Shown: positions 25,111 to 38,134 of the stretch, one piece after another
How the letters are laid out: each line of letters begins with the position of its first letter
How positions within the stretch are numbered: position 1 is the stretch's first letter
Made by a program: the position numbers and the translations under genes
DNA from: Tenodera sinensis
Taxonomy: Eukaryota; Arthropoda; Insecta; Mantodea; Mantidae
Assembly (NCBI GenBank): GCA_030765045.1
Contig: CM060965.1
Coordinates: 62,314,787-62,378,786 of the forward strand
Length of the DNA stretch: 64,000 nt
Reading direction: 5' to 3'
The notes under the pieces: generated by a model
What the model saw: the letters and a program-made list of their open reading frames with translations, nothing else
Told to the model about the DNA's origin: nothing
Database searches by the model: none

Positions 25111-26836
25111 CGTAATACGTTAAAATGGGTACATATTGGTAATAATTACCAAAATATCTATACTTATATCGCTAACATCCTATATTACACTGAAGTTGTA
25201 ACATTCAATAAATTGTGACGTAGATCAACTAATATAGGTATTTTCTAATATTCACAAAACATGCAAATGACCATGATGCCGTTTTTACAAATCACGATTC
25301 ATTTGCCTATTGTTTCATTTCAGTTACTCTATTAGTAGCACCTAAACTAAAAGTTATAGGTATGATTAGGGATAAAGGCATGCCTCTAGAAGCTTTAGCA
25401 GAAATTTCTGGCACACGAAAACGGTCACATGAACAAGAGGGCGTATTTTAACGATTTCACAGATAGGAAAGATGAACGGGTAATTAGCGGCCATTAAAAT
25501 ACAGACAGCGTGATGAGTTCATAGCAAATATATCAAAGTACATAACGCAGTAGGAACGCGGGATGTGATGCATGTATAAAGGAGAAAAAACAGGGGAATA
25601 TGGGAAACATTTTTAATCAAGTTGGTTAATGAAATTATTTCCATCGAGCCGTACATATCGTGAAAAAATAATAAAAATACCGATATTTAAAAGTTTTTAT
25701 TATTACATATTTGTTAGGACCCAGCGTTTTACGGCAGAAATCGCTTGCTTTTAATGAAAGTAATGCAATTTTAATTGTAGGGTATTCCGTAAGCACAACA
25801 GAGCAGAAAATGCTGTTTACAGTATTGAGAAGGATATATTTCATGATACCCACAGCTGTGTTTGGAGTGTGAGGTATTCTACAAACATGTTTGTGGCATA
25901 AAAGCGGACCTCGTGGAATTAAACTTTCAAAATTAGTAAGAACACTGTTAACTATAGTGATACTTTTAAAAACGCAGTTAAATTACCTAACTAAACAGCT
26001 TAGTATACCAAAACTTGGCATGTACTTGGATTGGACTTGGTGTATAAGGCTTGGCCAAAAACATTGATCGAGGATATGTCTTATTTGTATTAAAAAAAAA
26101 AAAAAAAAAACAGCACTACCACAGATCACCAGGGCGAGGTGTCTTTCGTCCCACAAAAGCAATTGCAGGCTGTGATCACATGGACATTAGGGTAAGGTCA
26201 GGCATTGGCTGTGCTTCACACAGCCGCTCCAGCATGCATAGCACAGTACGGTGCAGCAGTTGCGAATAGGGAACTAGCTCTGGATTAATTTGCAATAATT
26301 GAAATAAATTTTTAAATATGCCTCAAGTGCAGAACTAGAGTTATGAATTAATGTGTACAATAGAGGAGTTAGATTCAACGCATTTCTTTACAAATGGAGA
26401 AACAATTACTTGTTATACATGTGTTGTTCTTTAAGACATTGAAAATGTAGGTATATGATCATGTATTGCAACAGGTTACCAAATAATACAGTTTATGTGT
26501 AATTTCATGAATGATATTGGTAAATATTCAGTCTGTCATATATAATTCAAGTTTTTATTGTATTGTCCCTTTTAGATATCTCAGTGCACAATTTAATGGC
26601 TACCCTACAGTTCTGCATTTAATTTTAAATAGCTGCTCATCTACAGGTGCACGTTCACTTTGTCGTTTGAGTGCGCATGAGAGAGGCAGCTTTGTTTATG
26701 TTGTCGCTGCCCAACATTTCGTGTGCTACTCCGTGGTATTTCAGAAATATTACAAAGTGTCATCTATATATCAAAATCGATAATTCAGATAATGAATTAT
26801 TAACTAGATTTTTTTTCCAGGAGTACCGAGTCTGAC

Positions 26837-27011
26837 ACAAAATTTAATGGCGAGTGGCTCAACAGAATCTTGCCACACCTTGCGGTGTTGTGAAATCACG
26901 CTGTGAAATCACGTTGTAAAGCCGGTAATATATCGTTTGCATCCGCAAAATGAATTGCACAACAGAAAAGAGAATAGTAATGGTCAAGTATCAGCCGCCA
27001 TTAAATTTTGT
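26837..27011. mobile_element. Short TIR element (family D), copy 2
   Basis: 175 bp with perfect 16-bp terminal inverted repeats, ACAAAATTTAATGGCG and its complement. A TCTG occurs just outside or at each end, a weak hint of a duplication. The interior matches 6240-6440 (GCTGTGAAATCACG, TTGTAAAGCCG, AGAGAATAGTAATGGTCA). It is noncoding and MITE-like. Confidence 0.78.
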
Positions 27012-28499
27012 CTGGTATAAAGAAAACTATTTAGCCAGCATTTCTGAGCAAAAGTTCAAAAACACGGTTTGGCAGCGCTGACTTGGAAAGAAAATGTATA
27101 TGTGTACCTGGACTAATTGGTTATTTTTCAGTGTGTGATCTAGTTATTTTCTTTAATCCATTTCGAGAGGCTTATTCTTGTTAAAGCAGTATAGCCACAG
27201 CCATAATCGCAAAGATAATGTTCACCTGGCCTCTAGAAGGAGTTGCGATAACGAAACAAAAGTTTGTTGAAATGCTTTGCATAACATTGCACAAAAATGT
27301 AAGCAATAGCCTATGACACTGTGCTTAAATTCCAGAAATAGTTTTGTGCATTGTTTTTGATACAGGTTAAATCCCCTGCAGGTACTACGTTTTGGAATCC
27401 GCACAGTATATAAAAACGAGGACTTGTTAGCAAGGTCCTTGTACTCCTTTGCATGGGGAGTGAAATGCTAAATCTGACAGCTAACAAAACATTACATCCG
27501 CCCGAGTTTTCAGTTCCGCCGTTGTTCTGTAATTGTAATGAAGGGATGTTCGCAGCGCTGCTTAATATGTATCGCTTCCGTGCGCCACCTGCAGTGGAAG
27601 TGCGGCACTTTATTTGTTGAATTGCGTGTCCTTGCAGCCCTGCCAGTATTTTATCTGGTCATTAAATTAATTTAACGTTTCCATCTCTATTACAGGCACT
27701 GCTTCTTTTATTGCTTACAGTAGCTTGGAATTACCAACAGTTGTTATTAATGCTATTTTTCATAAGCAAGGAACTCAATACTTCTAAATGTTTTCTTAAT
27801 GAATGGAAAAACGGGAGAGCAAAGAAACCGCAGCCCGAAAGGAGTACATACATAAACTTTCTATTTTCAATTTATTTACATGAATTCATGCTTCATAATA
27901 AAGGAGAGAGCTTGAACTGGTGCGACGTATAGGAACGAGGAGCAACACTATCAGTTCGTGTGACATCAGCGAGATGTTGTGCAGGTAAATGACGCAGTGA
28001 GTAGGAAATGAAGGGTTTAGTCAGGTATAGTGCTGTTGATGACAATAACATGGCCAGTACAATTAAAACGGAGCAACCAGTGTTTATACATGGTTCTGTT
28101 ATGAAATTAGCTAAGTCTAAATCCCGAAGTATCTCGTCAGATCACAACCGAACAGGCAGGCTTGGATTACAAACTTACAAGATATTACATCCTATCATTG
28201 ATTAACTAGTTAAAAAGAAGAAGGAACAACAAGTGTTGGAAAATGTCCATGTAATTTTGTTCTGCATTGACTCTTCTAATTTTCAGAGAAAATGACATTC
28301 TGTTCTGTTTACTTTATAACACGACTGTCCCTCACATAAACTAGAATTATTATATATTTTCTCATAGCATAGAGCCGAAATATGATTGTTTATAATCCGT
28401 GACCAACTGTGCAATTAAAATAGCACTAATATTACACCTAAGATATTGTGTTATTAACACCAGATATGCTTCCTGTCTTTCTTTCATTACTGCATCCCA

Positions 28500-28690
28500 C
28501 ATGCCTCAAACTATTTTCTCTTCCCCTGTGGCAGCACTACACAGCCCGGTGACGTCACACGTTGAGCTCGTCTTCTGTGCGAGCATGTTTACCTTCGTGA
28601 ATTGACGTCACACCGACTCTACGTGTCCTCCTCTGCTTTATAACACATCTGAGGTCCAACGGCATGCACCGAGAATCACCTGGTTTGCCT
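28500..28690 (+). promoter_or_regulatory. Twin CRE with downstream TATA-like motif
   Basis: Two identical TGACGTCACAC words occur at 28550-28560 and 28603-28613, 53 bp apart (about five helical turns). TTTATAA follows at 28635-28641. CREB/ATF factors bind TGACGTCA. The block is GC-richer than its flanks and could be a promoter or enhancer. No transcript start can be proved. Confidence 0.4.
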
Positions 28691-28944
28691 TGGAACCCCA
28701 AAATATATCTTCACAATAAAAACTGCAGTTAAAAATAAACAAAACCTTAGAGAATCTGGTATATAAGAAATATAACAATTTTAGGCAGGCTTACAATATA
28801 TAGACTGCACATTGACTGATGATATATACCTATTACCCAACTGAAACAATCTTCAAAGAAAATCATTTTCATGATTAAGAGGAAATGTGTAATAAAATGA
28901 TTTTGTATTAATAAACTGTAGAATACGTAGGAATATAAAATGGT

Positions 28945-29430
28945 ATAGCGACGTAACGGCTATGACCCAAGGTTATCAGGCAGCCAGAACAGTAAACAAG
29001 ATAAGCCGCACGCTCGCTCACCATAAATAGATAAGCGCTATAGCCAGAGAATTAGAACATTCTGGATGTTTTGCCGTCTTGAACGTTCTGGAAAGACGAA
29101 AAGAGCTGTTCTCCAAGTGAATTGGGGACGACTGTGACGACATATTTTGAATGCTATAACTGTAAGGGTTTCGAAACTTCTTGTGTACCGACAGATAGTG
29201 AACCGTCCGGAGGAAGAGGCTACGTTAGCAGATTTGTTACGCCGTTACGTCGACTAGAAGAAAATGAAGTGAATGTAAAACAGGGTGAAGTGAGTGAACA
29301 ATGGAAGTGAGAACTCAGCGAAATGTCAGGAGAAATTGAAGCAGTTATAAAGTGGCAGGAAAACTGAAGGAAGGGACACTTTGTGAACTGACCGAAGTCA
29401 GTTTTGTTAGAGAAATTAGGTGAACTCTAT
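28945..29430 (+). mobile_element. LTR-like segment, copy 3 (boundaries unclear)
   Basis: GC-richer DNA with HSE-like arrays (29055-29067 and 29081-29093). A GA-rich downstream part (GAAGTGAGTGAACAATGG, GTGAGAACTCAGCG) resembles the 3' part of the LTR-like segment at 51782. It contains a short spurious frame (29122-29310). No clean TG...CA ends were found, so the call rests on composition and the shared architecture. Confidence 0.4.
29081..29093 (+). promoter_or_regulatory. Three-unit perfect heat-shock element
   Basis: GAAcgTTCtgGAA is a perfect three-unit HSE. A second near match, GAAcaTTCtgGAT, lies 26 bp upstream at 29055-29067. Confidence 0.5.
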
Positions 29431-29504
29431 TCTATTTTAAAATCAACTAACATTTATGGAAATGGTGCACTCATTTGATAGTTATACTCTTAAATTGAAG
29501 GCTT

Positions 29505-29625
29505 ATGTAATATGCCCTTCTACCCTTCTCATTCGGGAGGTCCCGGGTTTCATCCCCTTACCGCGTATTCTGATTTGAGTTTTTCGGTGATTTCCCTTTG
29601 TCACTTATATAGAACATTTTCACAA
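29505..29625 (+). repeat. SINE-like fragment (short tRNA-related family)
   Basis: TTCTCATTCGGGAGGTCCC and GGGTTTCATCCCC give a B-box-like head. TGAGTTTTTCGGTGATTTCC and a polypyrimidine-poor tail follow. It matches the order of the copies at 575, 31885 and 56362. Confidence 0.55.
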
Positions 29626-31240
29626 GATATAATAATTTTATTCTTGATAGGCGCGATACTAAACGCTGAAATGTTGGTATGGTTCCAATACTGATAGTGA
29701 CATCTTTATCAAGTGTAGTTAAAACTCTCCAGTGTGAAATTCTGACGTTTATAGTTTTACTACACAAATTGTAAAGCCTTGCCATATCTCAAGCTGTAAA
29801 GGATTGGGAAAAGCAAGTCTCAAGGAGGTTTGTTGGACGCCGTATGGCAAACTTCGATCCGCTACCTTACGCAGAGTGCATGCACGAAACTTGCCTCACG
29901 AAACACAATTAATTTAATTATCTCCCCCGTCCACCCTCACACAGATATGTCGCACAGATATAGTGCTGACTGTGCTCGCCAGTTATATGTGCCTGCCTGT
30001 CAGTGGTGTACAAAATCTCTTCAGGGAAATGGCTACTATTTTCGTGCTTAATATGGTATGTTATTTTCCATCACTAATAAGGGAAGTGCCACTCGTTCGA
30101 AGCTGGGATATCTTTTGGGTTTGGATTTTATAGAGGGGTGTTTTCAGAAATTGAGACAAGTTTACCCCAAAGTGACAATCAGTGACTTTTAGAGCTTTGA
30201 GGTTTTGAAGATTCTTGGCGTTTGCAATGATTCAGCGTGCGCTAGCCTTTCGCGCTCTCTGGTGTTGCCGGCGGTATCGTAGTCTTAAGAAACATCCACG
30301 TGCAGACCCCACCCCCAAAGCTTGAAAACGGCCGAGTGGGCCACATGCGCGTTATATTTGAATGAAATCTCAATTTTGAACGATTGGAGCCTTTCTTGCT
30401 AGAGGAATGGTAGCACACCATAAAAAGGTACGCATCTAGTGCATTTTGAGCTCCCCTGAGTAAAGAAAATAAAATATCAGAGAGAAGGGGGACAGAGAGA
30501 CAACCAAACGACTTAGGTATCATAATAAGTTTAATTTATCACAAAAAGTATTTTCTTGTTTATCAAAACGGTCTATGGAATTTCTGTAAATGGGAAACGA
30601 TGAAAAATGGACAGCACAGGAGGAATGTAGTCCTCCATAAAGTTTTCAGTTTATGTTATAGCATTAACTGTTTCCAAAGTGTTTTTCTTGCATGTTGAAA
30701 TTTTTCCAAGTTGAAGTTTGATTTGTTTTCTATTTCTTTTCATGAGCTGCCAAAAAATTGAGTTGTGATGTAAACGAGGTTAGTTGTATGCCTATCTCGC
30801 ACGATCTGAAAGCACTTCTATAAATGTATATATCTAAATTAGAATTAATGATTTATGGCATTGGAATATCACATAAATCATTGGGAACGTATGGGTTCAA
30901 AATAAATCTATACGATTATAAAGTGGAAAGTGGTGCTACATTTTAGGAAATCACCTACAGAAAGAGAAAGAGAGAGAGAGATGGGGTGGAAGAGAGATGT
31001 TATCATCTTAAAGCTTTTATAAAAACTGTAAACATTAGCTTCAAATCAATGAATAACGCTGTCAAATTAATGTGTTTTTATTTTATTATGATATGGTAAA
31101 AATTGCAATATAGTATATACATACTCAATCAACTAGCTATACTTTGAATACAAAATTTTAATTTTCAGGAACACAGTTAAGCTTTAATATCTAAAGATAT
31201 CTTCCGCCCAATATTCAAAACGTGTAATTAACTCAGGAAT

Positions 31241-31261
31241 TCAGAAAAAAAAAAAAAAAAA
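31241..31261 (+). repeat. Poly(A) run
   Basis: About 20 A bases in AT-rich spacer. No retroposed body is recognised upstream. Confidence 0.85.
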
Positions 31262-31884
31262 CATAGTAGTTTTCACTCTCAAATGCAAAACGAACCTTCC
31301 TAACTATTTTAATATCAGAGTGACTCCCTAAATGGATAGGAGGATCGCTTTCTAATATGAATAGTATCACATATAAAGGCTATCTTTTATTGATAACCGG
31401 GGAGAATATTAAACTCAAAATTTTACCGAGTCTGGATGGAAAATGTGTTCTTTATGTTTATAATATGATCTCTTATATAACTGAAGCACTAAATTTTGAA
31501 ATAGCCACACCGTAACGACTGAAGCATCGCCAAAGTAGTTATGATTAAATGGCATCAATGACTTATATAACTAATTGTGAGAACTATCACTTCCAGGATT
31601 GGCTTATTACTTAAATACTCGTGCATTTAGCAAATTTTCAAATAATAGTCATTAATGTAATAAATGTGTTGGCTAGAGGTATTTAATGCAATTTGTTAAG
31701 GAGGTAGTGCCATGCAACATTATCTTTCAAGGACGGCTATTAAAATGTGATCATTTCATTCAAGAGATGAAAAAAGTCATATTAAACTTTGAAGTATAGT
31801 GAAAACCTGTATATTAAAACAAACCTGCTCCCCAGTTGCGCAAAAATTGCTTGAAGGTAAATAATTCCTTTAAATATTTTAGTA

Positions 31885-32065
31885 TGCACGTTTTCCGCGG
31901 TAACGTCTGTAGCTCGCATTTGGAAGTCAGGTTTCGATTCCCTTCCATCTTGGACATTTGGCGAATGCTGGGTGGTTTCTCATTCTTACTTAATTTCCCT
32001 TTATTCTGTTTCATTCTCATATATCCGGCGTGCTTGTAGGCTGCATGGCATATGACGGTAATGGA
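31885..32065 (+). repeat. SINE-like element (short tRNA-related family)
   Basis: A box-like CCGCGGTAACGTCTGTAG, then GCATTTGGAAGTCAGG and TTTCGATTCCC (B box), then GGCGAATGCTGGGTGG and ATTCTGTTTCATTCTCAT. The last two blocks recur at 700-770, so the family has a defined body and tail. Confidence 0.65.
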
Positions 32066-34293
32066 CATGTGGCACGGATATTTGCTCCAAGAGAAAAATT
32101 ACAGTTTTCATCCCAATCATCATGTAGTTTATCATGTATATTTCCAGGACACACACAATTAAATCTGTGTTTTTAACAATTTTGAGTCATTACTTCCTAA
32201 AGCTATATAAAACTTAAAACTATACATTTAAAATGACAATTTAAAACTTACTTCTTTTGAGCTAAAGCTTTTAAAACAGAATTAGAAGATTTGCAGGATA
32301 TAGTCAGAGAACTATAACATAACTTTAAAAACTGTATTTTTTCAAAACTGCATCATGTGGAGCATAGCATTGGCATAGGACCCCGATATCACATTTCATA
32401 ATTCGGAAAATAAAAGAGATGTCACACTGAAATTTAAAACGCTCTAATGTTGAATATAAGGCAACATTGAAAATAAATTTTCAGCTAAATTGGCTGAAAA
32501 CTTAGGAAAATCGCAGTATCGGTTGTCTATTCCCTTAAAACAGAACATATTGAACCTGATTATAACTTAAGTACTGATAATTTTACTCTCATACATCATA
32601 AAACATTTGCTGATCCATTAAATCCTTAGTGAGAATGTTACACTACATCTTGATATACATAATTTCAAGTTATCTCCTTTTCACTGAAAGTAACACTTAT
32701 CAATAGATAACACTAAAATGTATACCTACAGACATTTCTGCCAACAACTGTGCTAAACAAATGAAACACGTGCTGGCCCATAATGGACACCACTGTTCCA
32801 ACTTGGTCATGCGATACTTTTCTACTTAGTAGCTAAACAAGCGAAGCACGCCACGCGTTGCAGCATTCCGTAATTACTCGTTGGGTACAAAAACGCCGCA
32901 TATGAAAAAACAGTAATTGATTAGTTGGAAAGACAGAAAAAAGGGCGGCGGTTAGATCAGATTTCCTAATTAGAGAACGCGATTTCATTTCTAGTGCAAG
33001 TGTAAGCAACATTTTTCTTTGTACATTTCTCTTGCATGTCTCGTGTTGCTGTGTAACCAATTCGCCTCAGCTAACATACACCTTCTCTTTTTTACGGTTC
33101 GCTGTGCGCAATCAGATATAAACATTTATAAAGATGCTAATATAAGCTTTAGAGAAAAGACGTCTTTTATAAAATATGCCAACTAGCAGGAAACATTGAT
33201 CAATATTTTCTCCTTTTATGCGATTTATGAATTATAAGCTTTTAATTCACAGAAAGAGAAAGAGAGACAGACAGAGACTTAAAACTACAACACCTATTTA
33301 CCTCGGGAACAGCTAAATATATTGCTTTCATATTTTACGAAGTAGAAGTTTAAAACTTCGAAATTATATATTTCTGTTTCATGAGAAATATTTTATTGCT
33401 TTGCTGATCGTGTTCATTATTGATATTTATCGATGAAATTATTTTTCACTATTGATGAGTCCACTTGCCATGAAGTAACTATATAGCACGAGTAGATACC
33501 TCTTCAATGTTAATAAGTTTTTCCGGTACTTAAGGAATCAAGATTGCATTTGAATTTATTACATACAAAATGAATATAATCGCATACACTTCTACAATTT
33601 AAACAACATGCAATAAATTTGTTACTCTATGTAAGAAATAACTTCCAGAACAAATGACAATATACGTCGATCTGTTTGAATTGGCTACACATTGCACAAG
33701 AAACTCCTACCTGGACTTAATGGACTTTGTTATAGTTAAAGCTGTACGCACACGCACACACACACATTCGGAAGGCCTCTCCATTCTACCTACATATCCG
33801 TTTATAGAAATAATTTATTTGATTGAACTTGATACCTTCGCAAAATTCATGACTCATAATTTACATATTTAGTATGAAGGAAAAAATCTAATAAAACATG
33901 ATAAATATATCACGACCTAAGATAAACGTGACTGGAATGCTACACACACTCGTGTGTGTTCCCGAGTATGTACTATATTGATTTCAGACCTGTACGGAAC
34001 AAAGGTATGACACTTAAGGAGACCGACATATGAGTGTGCCAGTACGTAGATCTTTTAATGCTTTGTTGACACGCTAGCAATGCTTATCTTACATCAATCA
34101 ATGCAGCGATTATATGCGATATCGTGATGTTTTATGGATTTCTTTTATAGCAATTCTAATATTACCCTTTTGGCAGCTACCAGAATTGTTTCCGGCTTTC
34201 GGAATTCATTATTTTCCATACTCGTACCTGTTGCCATTTTCTCAAGTATTCAGATCAGGGATAACGGAGCAACAATTTAGATCAAAGCAAGTA

Positions 34294-35164
34294 TAGGTGT
34301 CCCATAAAGAAAGCAATTTTTAATTAAGTAATAAAACACAACTTATTTGAAAATTTATAATAGTATTATATCAATATGAAGCACAAAGACTACGATTAAG
34401 CATTAAAAAAATATCAGACAAACGTCTACCAGGCTTCATCTGCACACATCCACTCCTGGACAAAATTTTCGACGACTGTTGAGCAAGTTCATCTTGAATT
34501 TAATCCAAGACACGTCTAATCTCTGCCTTGAGTTGGGGAATGGTTCGTGGATTGCTCACACAAACACAATATTTGACCCCGACAGGAAAAGGTCTCATGA
34601 TGTCAGATCACACGATGTTGGTGGCCAGCTCTGGTCACCGTTGCTAGGGATGAGACCAGCAAGAAATCTTTCTCTCAGTAACCTTGTTGTTTCAACGCCA
34701 ATTTAACAGGTTGTCGCATCCTGTTGGAGCCACAAGTCTTCCACGTTTAGTTCTTAGACTTATGGCCATAAAATTGTGAATGACGAGGGCGACATTCTCT
34801 GCCGATCGACGAGAACGAGGACCTCCATTTACTGGTGTCCACTGTCGATCCTTGTATTTTCAAATTGCCTCAAAAGTCCCTGTACAGTTGACACACTAGG
34901 CGCATTTTACCTACCTACCAAAAATTATACCAAGTCACTGCATAGCATTTACCGTACTTGAAATGCACTTTCAAAATCTGGATGCATGTTTCCTTCGTAT
35001 ATTGCTCCATATAGCTGACAACAATACGCACAAATGACAACTGACAATGACAATCAGTAATCGCAATATAAACAGATGACAGTTGCTTAAATTTCAGGTC
35101 CAGCAAACTAACAAACTGAAAAAGGCACTCAATTTAAAAATTGCGTTCTTTATGGGACACCCAT
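34294..35164 (-). mobile_element. Deleted Tc1/mariner-type transposon
   Basis: 871 bp bounded by about 30-bp terminal inverted repeats that begin GGTGTCCCATAAAGAA on the left and match, inverted, on the right with one or two differences. TA occurs just outside each end (34292-34293 and 35165-35166), the target duplication expected of this superfamily. The interior encodes a truncated, broken transposase on the minus strand. Confidence 0.85.
34400..35010 (-). pseudogene. Decayed Tc1/mariner-type transposase
   Basis: The minus strand starts with ATG at 35008-35010 and reads MEQYTKETCIQILKVHF, matching the usual N-terminus of an arthropod transposase family (MEQYT...). Further on, GGPRSRRSAENVALV matches the family linker, and SWPPTSCDLTS followed by DLF matches the C-terminal block WPPRSCDLTPxDFF. 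The reading frame shifts, stops occur, and most of the catalytic middle is missing. It is far shorter than the usual 330-350 residues, so it cannot be functional. Confidence 0.8.
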
Positions 35165-35419
35165 TATGAGGTTAATTGGACAATACATTGCAATAACCTG
35201 AAGTAGGTATGACAATCTGAATTGTGCACAGATAATGCAACCGCCATGGGAAATTAATGTAAAAATACACAATGAAATGCAAAAGGAAATCAGACCAATT
35301 CGATTGATTGATCAATCATGTGCAAGCACGAAGGGTAATGGCCATTTTGTATAGACTTAAAACCACATAAAACTTAATGCAATAAAGTAACTTTTAATTC
35401 ATGTTTTGAAAGTTCTAGT

Positions 35420-36020
35420 TTTAGTTCCAGTTGTCTAAAAACATTTTTTCTCTAATGCGGGGGAAAAAAGAAACAGTTTCGTAGTGAACGTTTTCTGGCG
35501 TAGGAGTGAAGTTTTCCGGTCGTATAAAGGGAAGTAGACAATCCATCAAGCGGGAGAGGGAGGCACTAACCCTTGCTATCTCTCTCCACTCAACGGGTAA
35601 CGAGCCATTTGGGCGAACAACCCCCCGCTTCATCACGGAACCATTCTCACCACCGCCATAGTAAACGACTCGACACCCGCCCAAATGAAATTTAACGCTA
35701 AATACCCATCATTTACAGCCAAGTGGTTAAGGGCAGTAGAAGAGGGATGCTGAAGGGGCCACGTAAGGAAAGAAGAAAAACAGTGAATGGGCTTTGAAAG
35801 AGAACAACAAAAACTTCTTCTTCATCCCCCTGTTTCTGTCTCACCCACGAGTGAGCACACGATCAATTTGCAGTCCAGATGATGCGTTTCCATTTGCCTC
35901 GGGGCCACGAGAGCGGCGCAATATCCTCTTTCTTTACACTTTGCTTATCAAGTGTTAATTAAATCGGTCATTTGGAAAAGGCCATATCCCCTCAAGGAGC
36001 TTTTTTCCAAATGACGACAG
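35420..36020. promoter_or_regulatory. Candidate conserved noncoding block with palindrome
   Basis: A long GC-richer block with no repeat signature. It includes NK2-type words (CCAAGTGG, TCAAGTG), TTAATTAAAT and a 13-bp perfect inverted repeat, GTCATTTGGAAAA (35967-35979) and its complement (36003-36015), around a 23-bp centre. It is read as a possible intronic enhancer; conservation is untested. Confidence 0.35.
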
Positions 36021-36344
36021 GCATTCGTATTTGAGATCCACTAAAGCGTAACTTCATAACGTGTACTATAATTAACGTATCTGCTGGACACCAAAAATAC
36101 TTCTATTTTTTACTAATTTTTAAACGACTTGCTGTTAAACTTGCCAATGCTCAATAAAATCATAGTTTTGTAAATAAAATAGAGGAATGTCTAAATCGTC
36201 AACACTAACCGATCGTTATAACCTATTGAACAATTCGCCATACTAGAACAGCATTTACGTGAAAATTAGTTATTTTACATAGAAAAAAGGGGAAAAATGC
36301 ATAAAAAGTCACGTCGATTTTTATTATTCATAATAATCCCGAAG

Positions 36345-36622
36345 CGCAACAGGCCTAGGCCAATCGTCCGGCGGCTGTGTTCCTCACCTCTGTCCATCAC
36401 AAGCGTCATGAACGGGGTGCAGTACTGGAGGTGGGACGTGGTCAGCGTCACGGCTCCTCCCGGCCGGTTATGTGGTCTACGCAACGGGGGTCCTTAATTT
36501 TCAATCAAGCAGCCCCTCAATTGGTCTCTCAGAGACCAAACGAGCCTGAATCTTCCAGCCGGTACCGGGAATCGAACTCGGATCTCCCGCTTGGCAAGCA
36601 GTATAGTCCTACCATCACACTA
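36345..36622 (-). mobile_element. tRNA-derived SINE (family B)
   Basis: It has CACCTCTGTCCATCAC, ATGAACGGGGTGCAGTACTG, GGCCGGTTATGTGGTC, CTCAATTGGTCTC and GGTACCGGGAATCGAACTC (an intact inverted B box). The tRNA-like end at the right is followed by an ATT-rich array (36625-36722). Confidence 0.8.
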
Positions 36623-36624
36623 AG

Positions 36625-36722
36625 ATTATTTTTATTTATTATTATTACTATTACGATTCCTTTATTATTTATTATTATTATCGTTATTTATTATTGTTAT
36701 TGTTATTATTGTTATTATTAAT
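36625..36722 (+). repeat. ATT-rich imperfect simple repeat
   Basis: Imperfect (ATT)n with TTG and TCG variants, abutting the head end of the SINE at 36345-36622. Confidence 0.85.
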
Positions 36723-37499
36723 ACTGTTTGGTTATATGACGCTTACACAAGATTTAAAACAACTGCGTTCATTAGGTATATCACAACATAGAATTATAGT
36801 AGTAGAAATAATGAATGGTTAATAATACTTGTAGATAGTACTGTTACTTACTATTTTGTATGGTCTGGAATAAAACCTGGGTTGATTCCGAGCTATATGA
36901 ATTTTGTAAATAATTTACTATAATAAAAATGTACGATATGTAATGGATATTTTGTATTTTTTTAAGAAGTTGTTACACATTTCATATAAGATATGACTGC
37001 AAAGAGCCTGGACTAAATGCCCAGTCGTATTCATAATTGTAATAACTTTGCACTAATAAATGAAGTAGCTGGGAGCCGGTTAATAATAACAATAACGATA
37101 ACGATGACGATGAGAATAATAGTAATGATTCAGACTAAAAAACTTGTGTGACTGTGCCACATATTTTTCATGTGAAGAGTTGCTTGATGTAGAAGCATAT
37201 AATAATATAATTTTCGACTTTATGCTTCAAAGATACTCTACTTGAATAAATGTGTATATAAATAAAAGTGTATATACATGATCACGAATTGCAAGAGGAA
37301 GAAGAGACTGCATACAGACACACACACAAACTTTTTTTCTAGACAAGCAATTTTTGGGTGGATTAAAATATCTACAAATCTCCCCTAGTTATTGTTGAAA
37401 TATAATAGAGAAATTAGAAACGCCAGCGAATACCACCAAGTTGTTATAGGGAACAAAAATAGTTCCAGAAGGGGATATCTCAAATGACCCGTGTGTTGC

Positions 37500-37900
37500 A
37501 GAATGAGCTACAATAACATGAAAATAATGACGATCCGATGACGTCGGTTCTCTAGCACTGCACTATCCTGTTATTGCGCCGCAGTAACCGGGGTTGTTTT
37601 CCACCATTAGATACCATTAGTCGGAGCTGTCAGCACGGGGATGGGGAACATTTGTCTCGTCTCAGGGATATAAGAGAGTTTTCCGTTTGGTTGCCCACCC
37701 TGCTGGGGTTTCCCACAGTTATATTGCAGTCGACCTGTCTCATCAGGGCCGCGCGCTGCTCTCCCTCCATCCTGCAGCAGAGGTCTACTTTTTATTGTTT
37801 ACCTGTTCTCAAACTCTCTCTCTCTCTCCCTCTCTCTGCGGCGATTTCAACTACAGAGTTGCACTTAATCATTACATCTGGTCATGATTCCCTGTCCAAC
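37500..37900. promoter_or_regulatory. Candidate noncoding regulatory block
   Basis: A GC-rich, non-repetitive block with ATTAGATACCATTAG, TTTTTATTGTTTACC (forkhead-like TGTTTAC) and CACTTAATCATTAC. Two overlapping open frames of 110 and 66 codons cross it but resemble nothing known and include a CT run. It is called only as an enhancer candidate. Confidence 0.28.
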
Positions 37901-38134
37901 ACGTAAATGACAATGTATAGAACATGCTACACGTGATACAGCTAAAAGGCGACATAATGCTTAGGCTATTTGATGGAATAAACAAAAGACACATCTGTAA
38001 AACAACTAGCATTTTATTTTACCAAAACAAAGCTGATTATATTAAAAATTCTAGGAGATTATGCATGTTCCGGTTGTTGTGTGGTAGTGACGTGTGATCA
38101 TTAACCAAGAAAAATATGTCACTCTAAAATTAAA

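Noticed and set aside
35960..36020. Hairpin considered as a microRNA precursor
   Set aside because: Only 13 bp of stem with a 23-nt loop, too short for a pre-miRNA.
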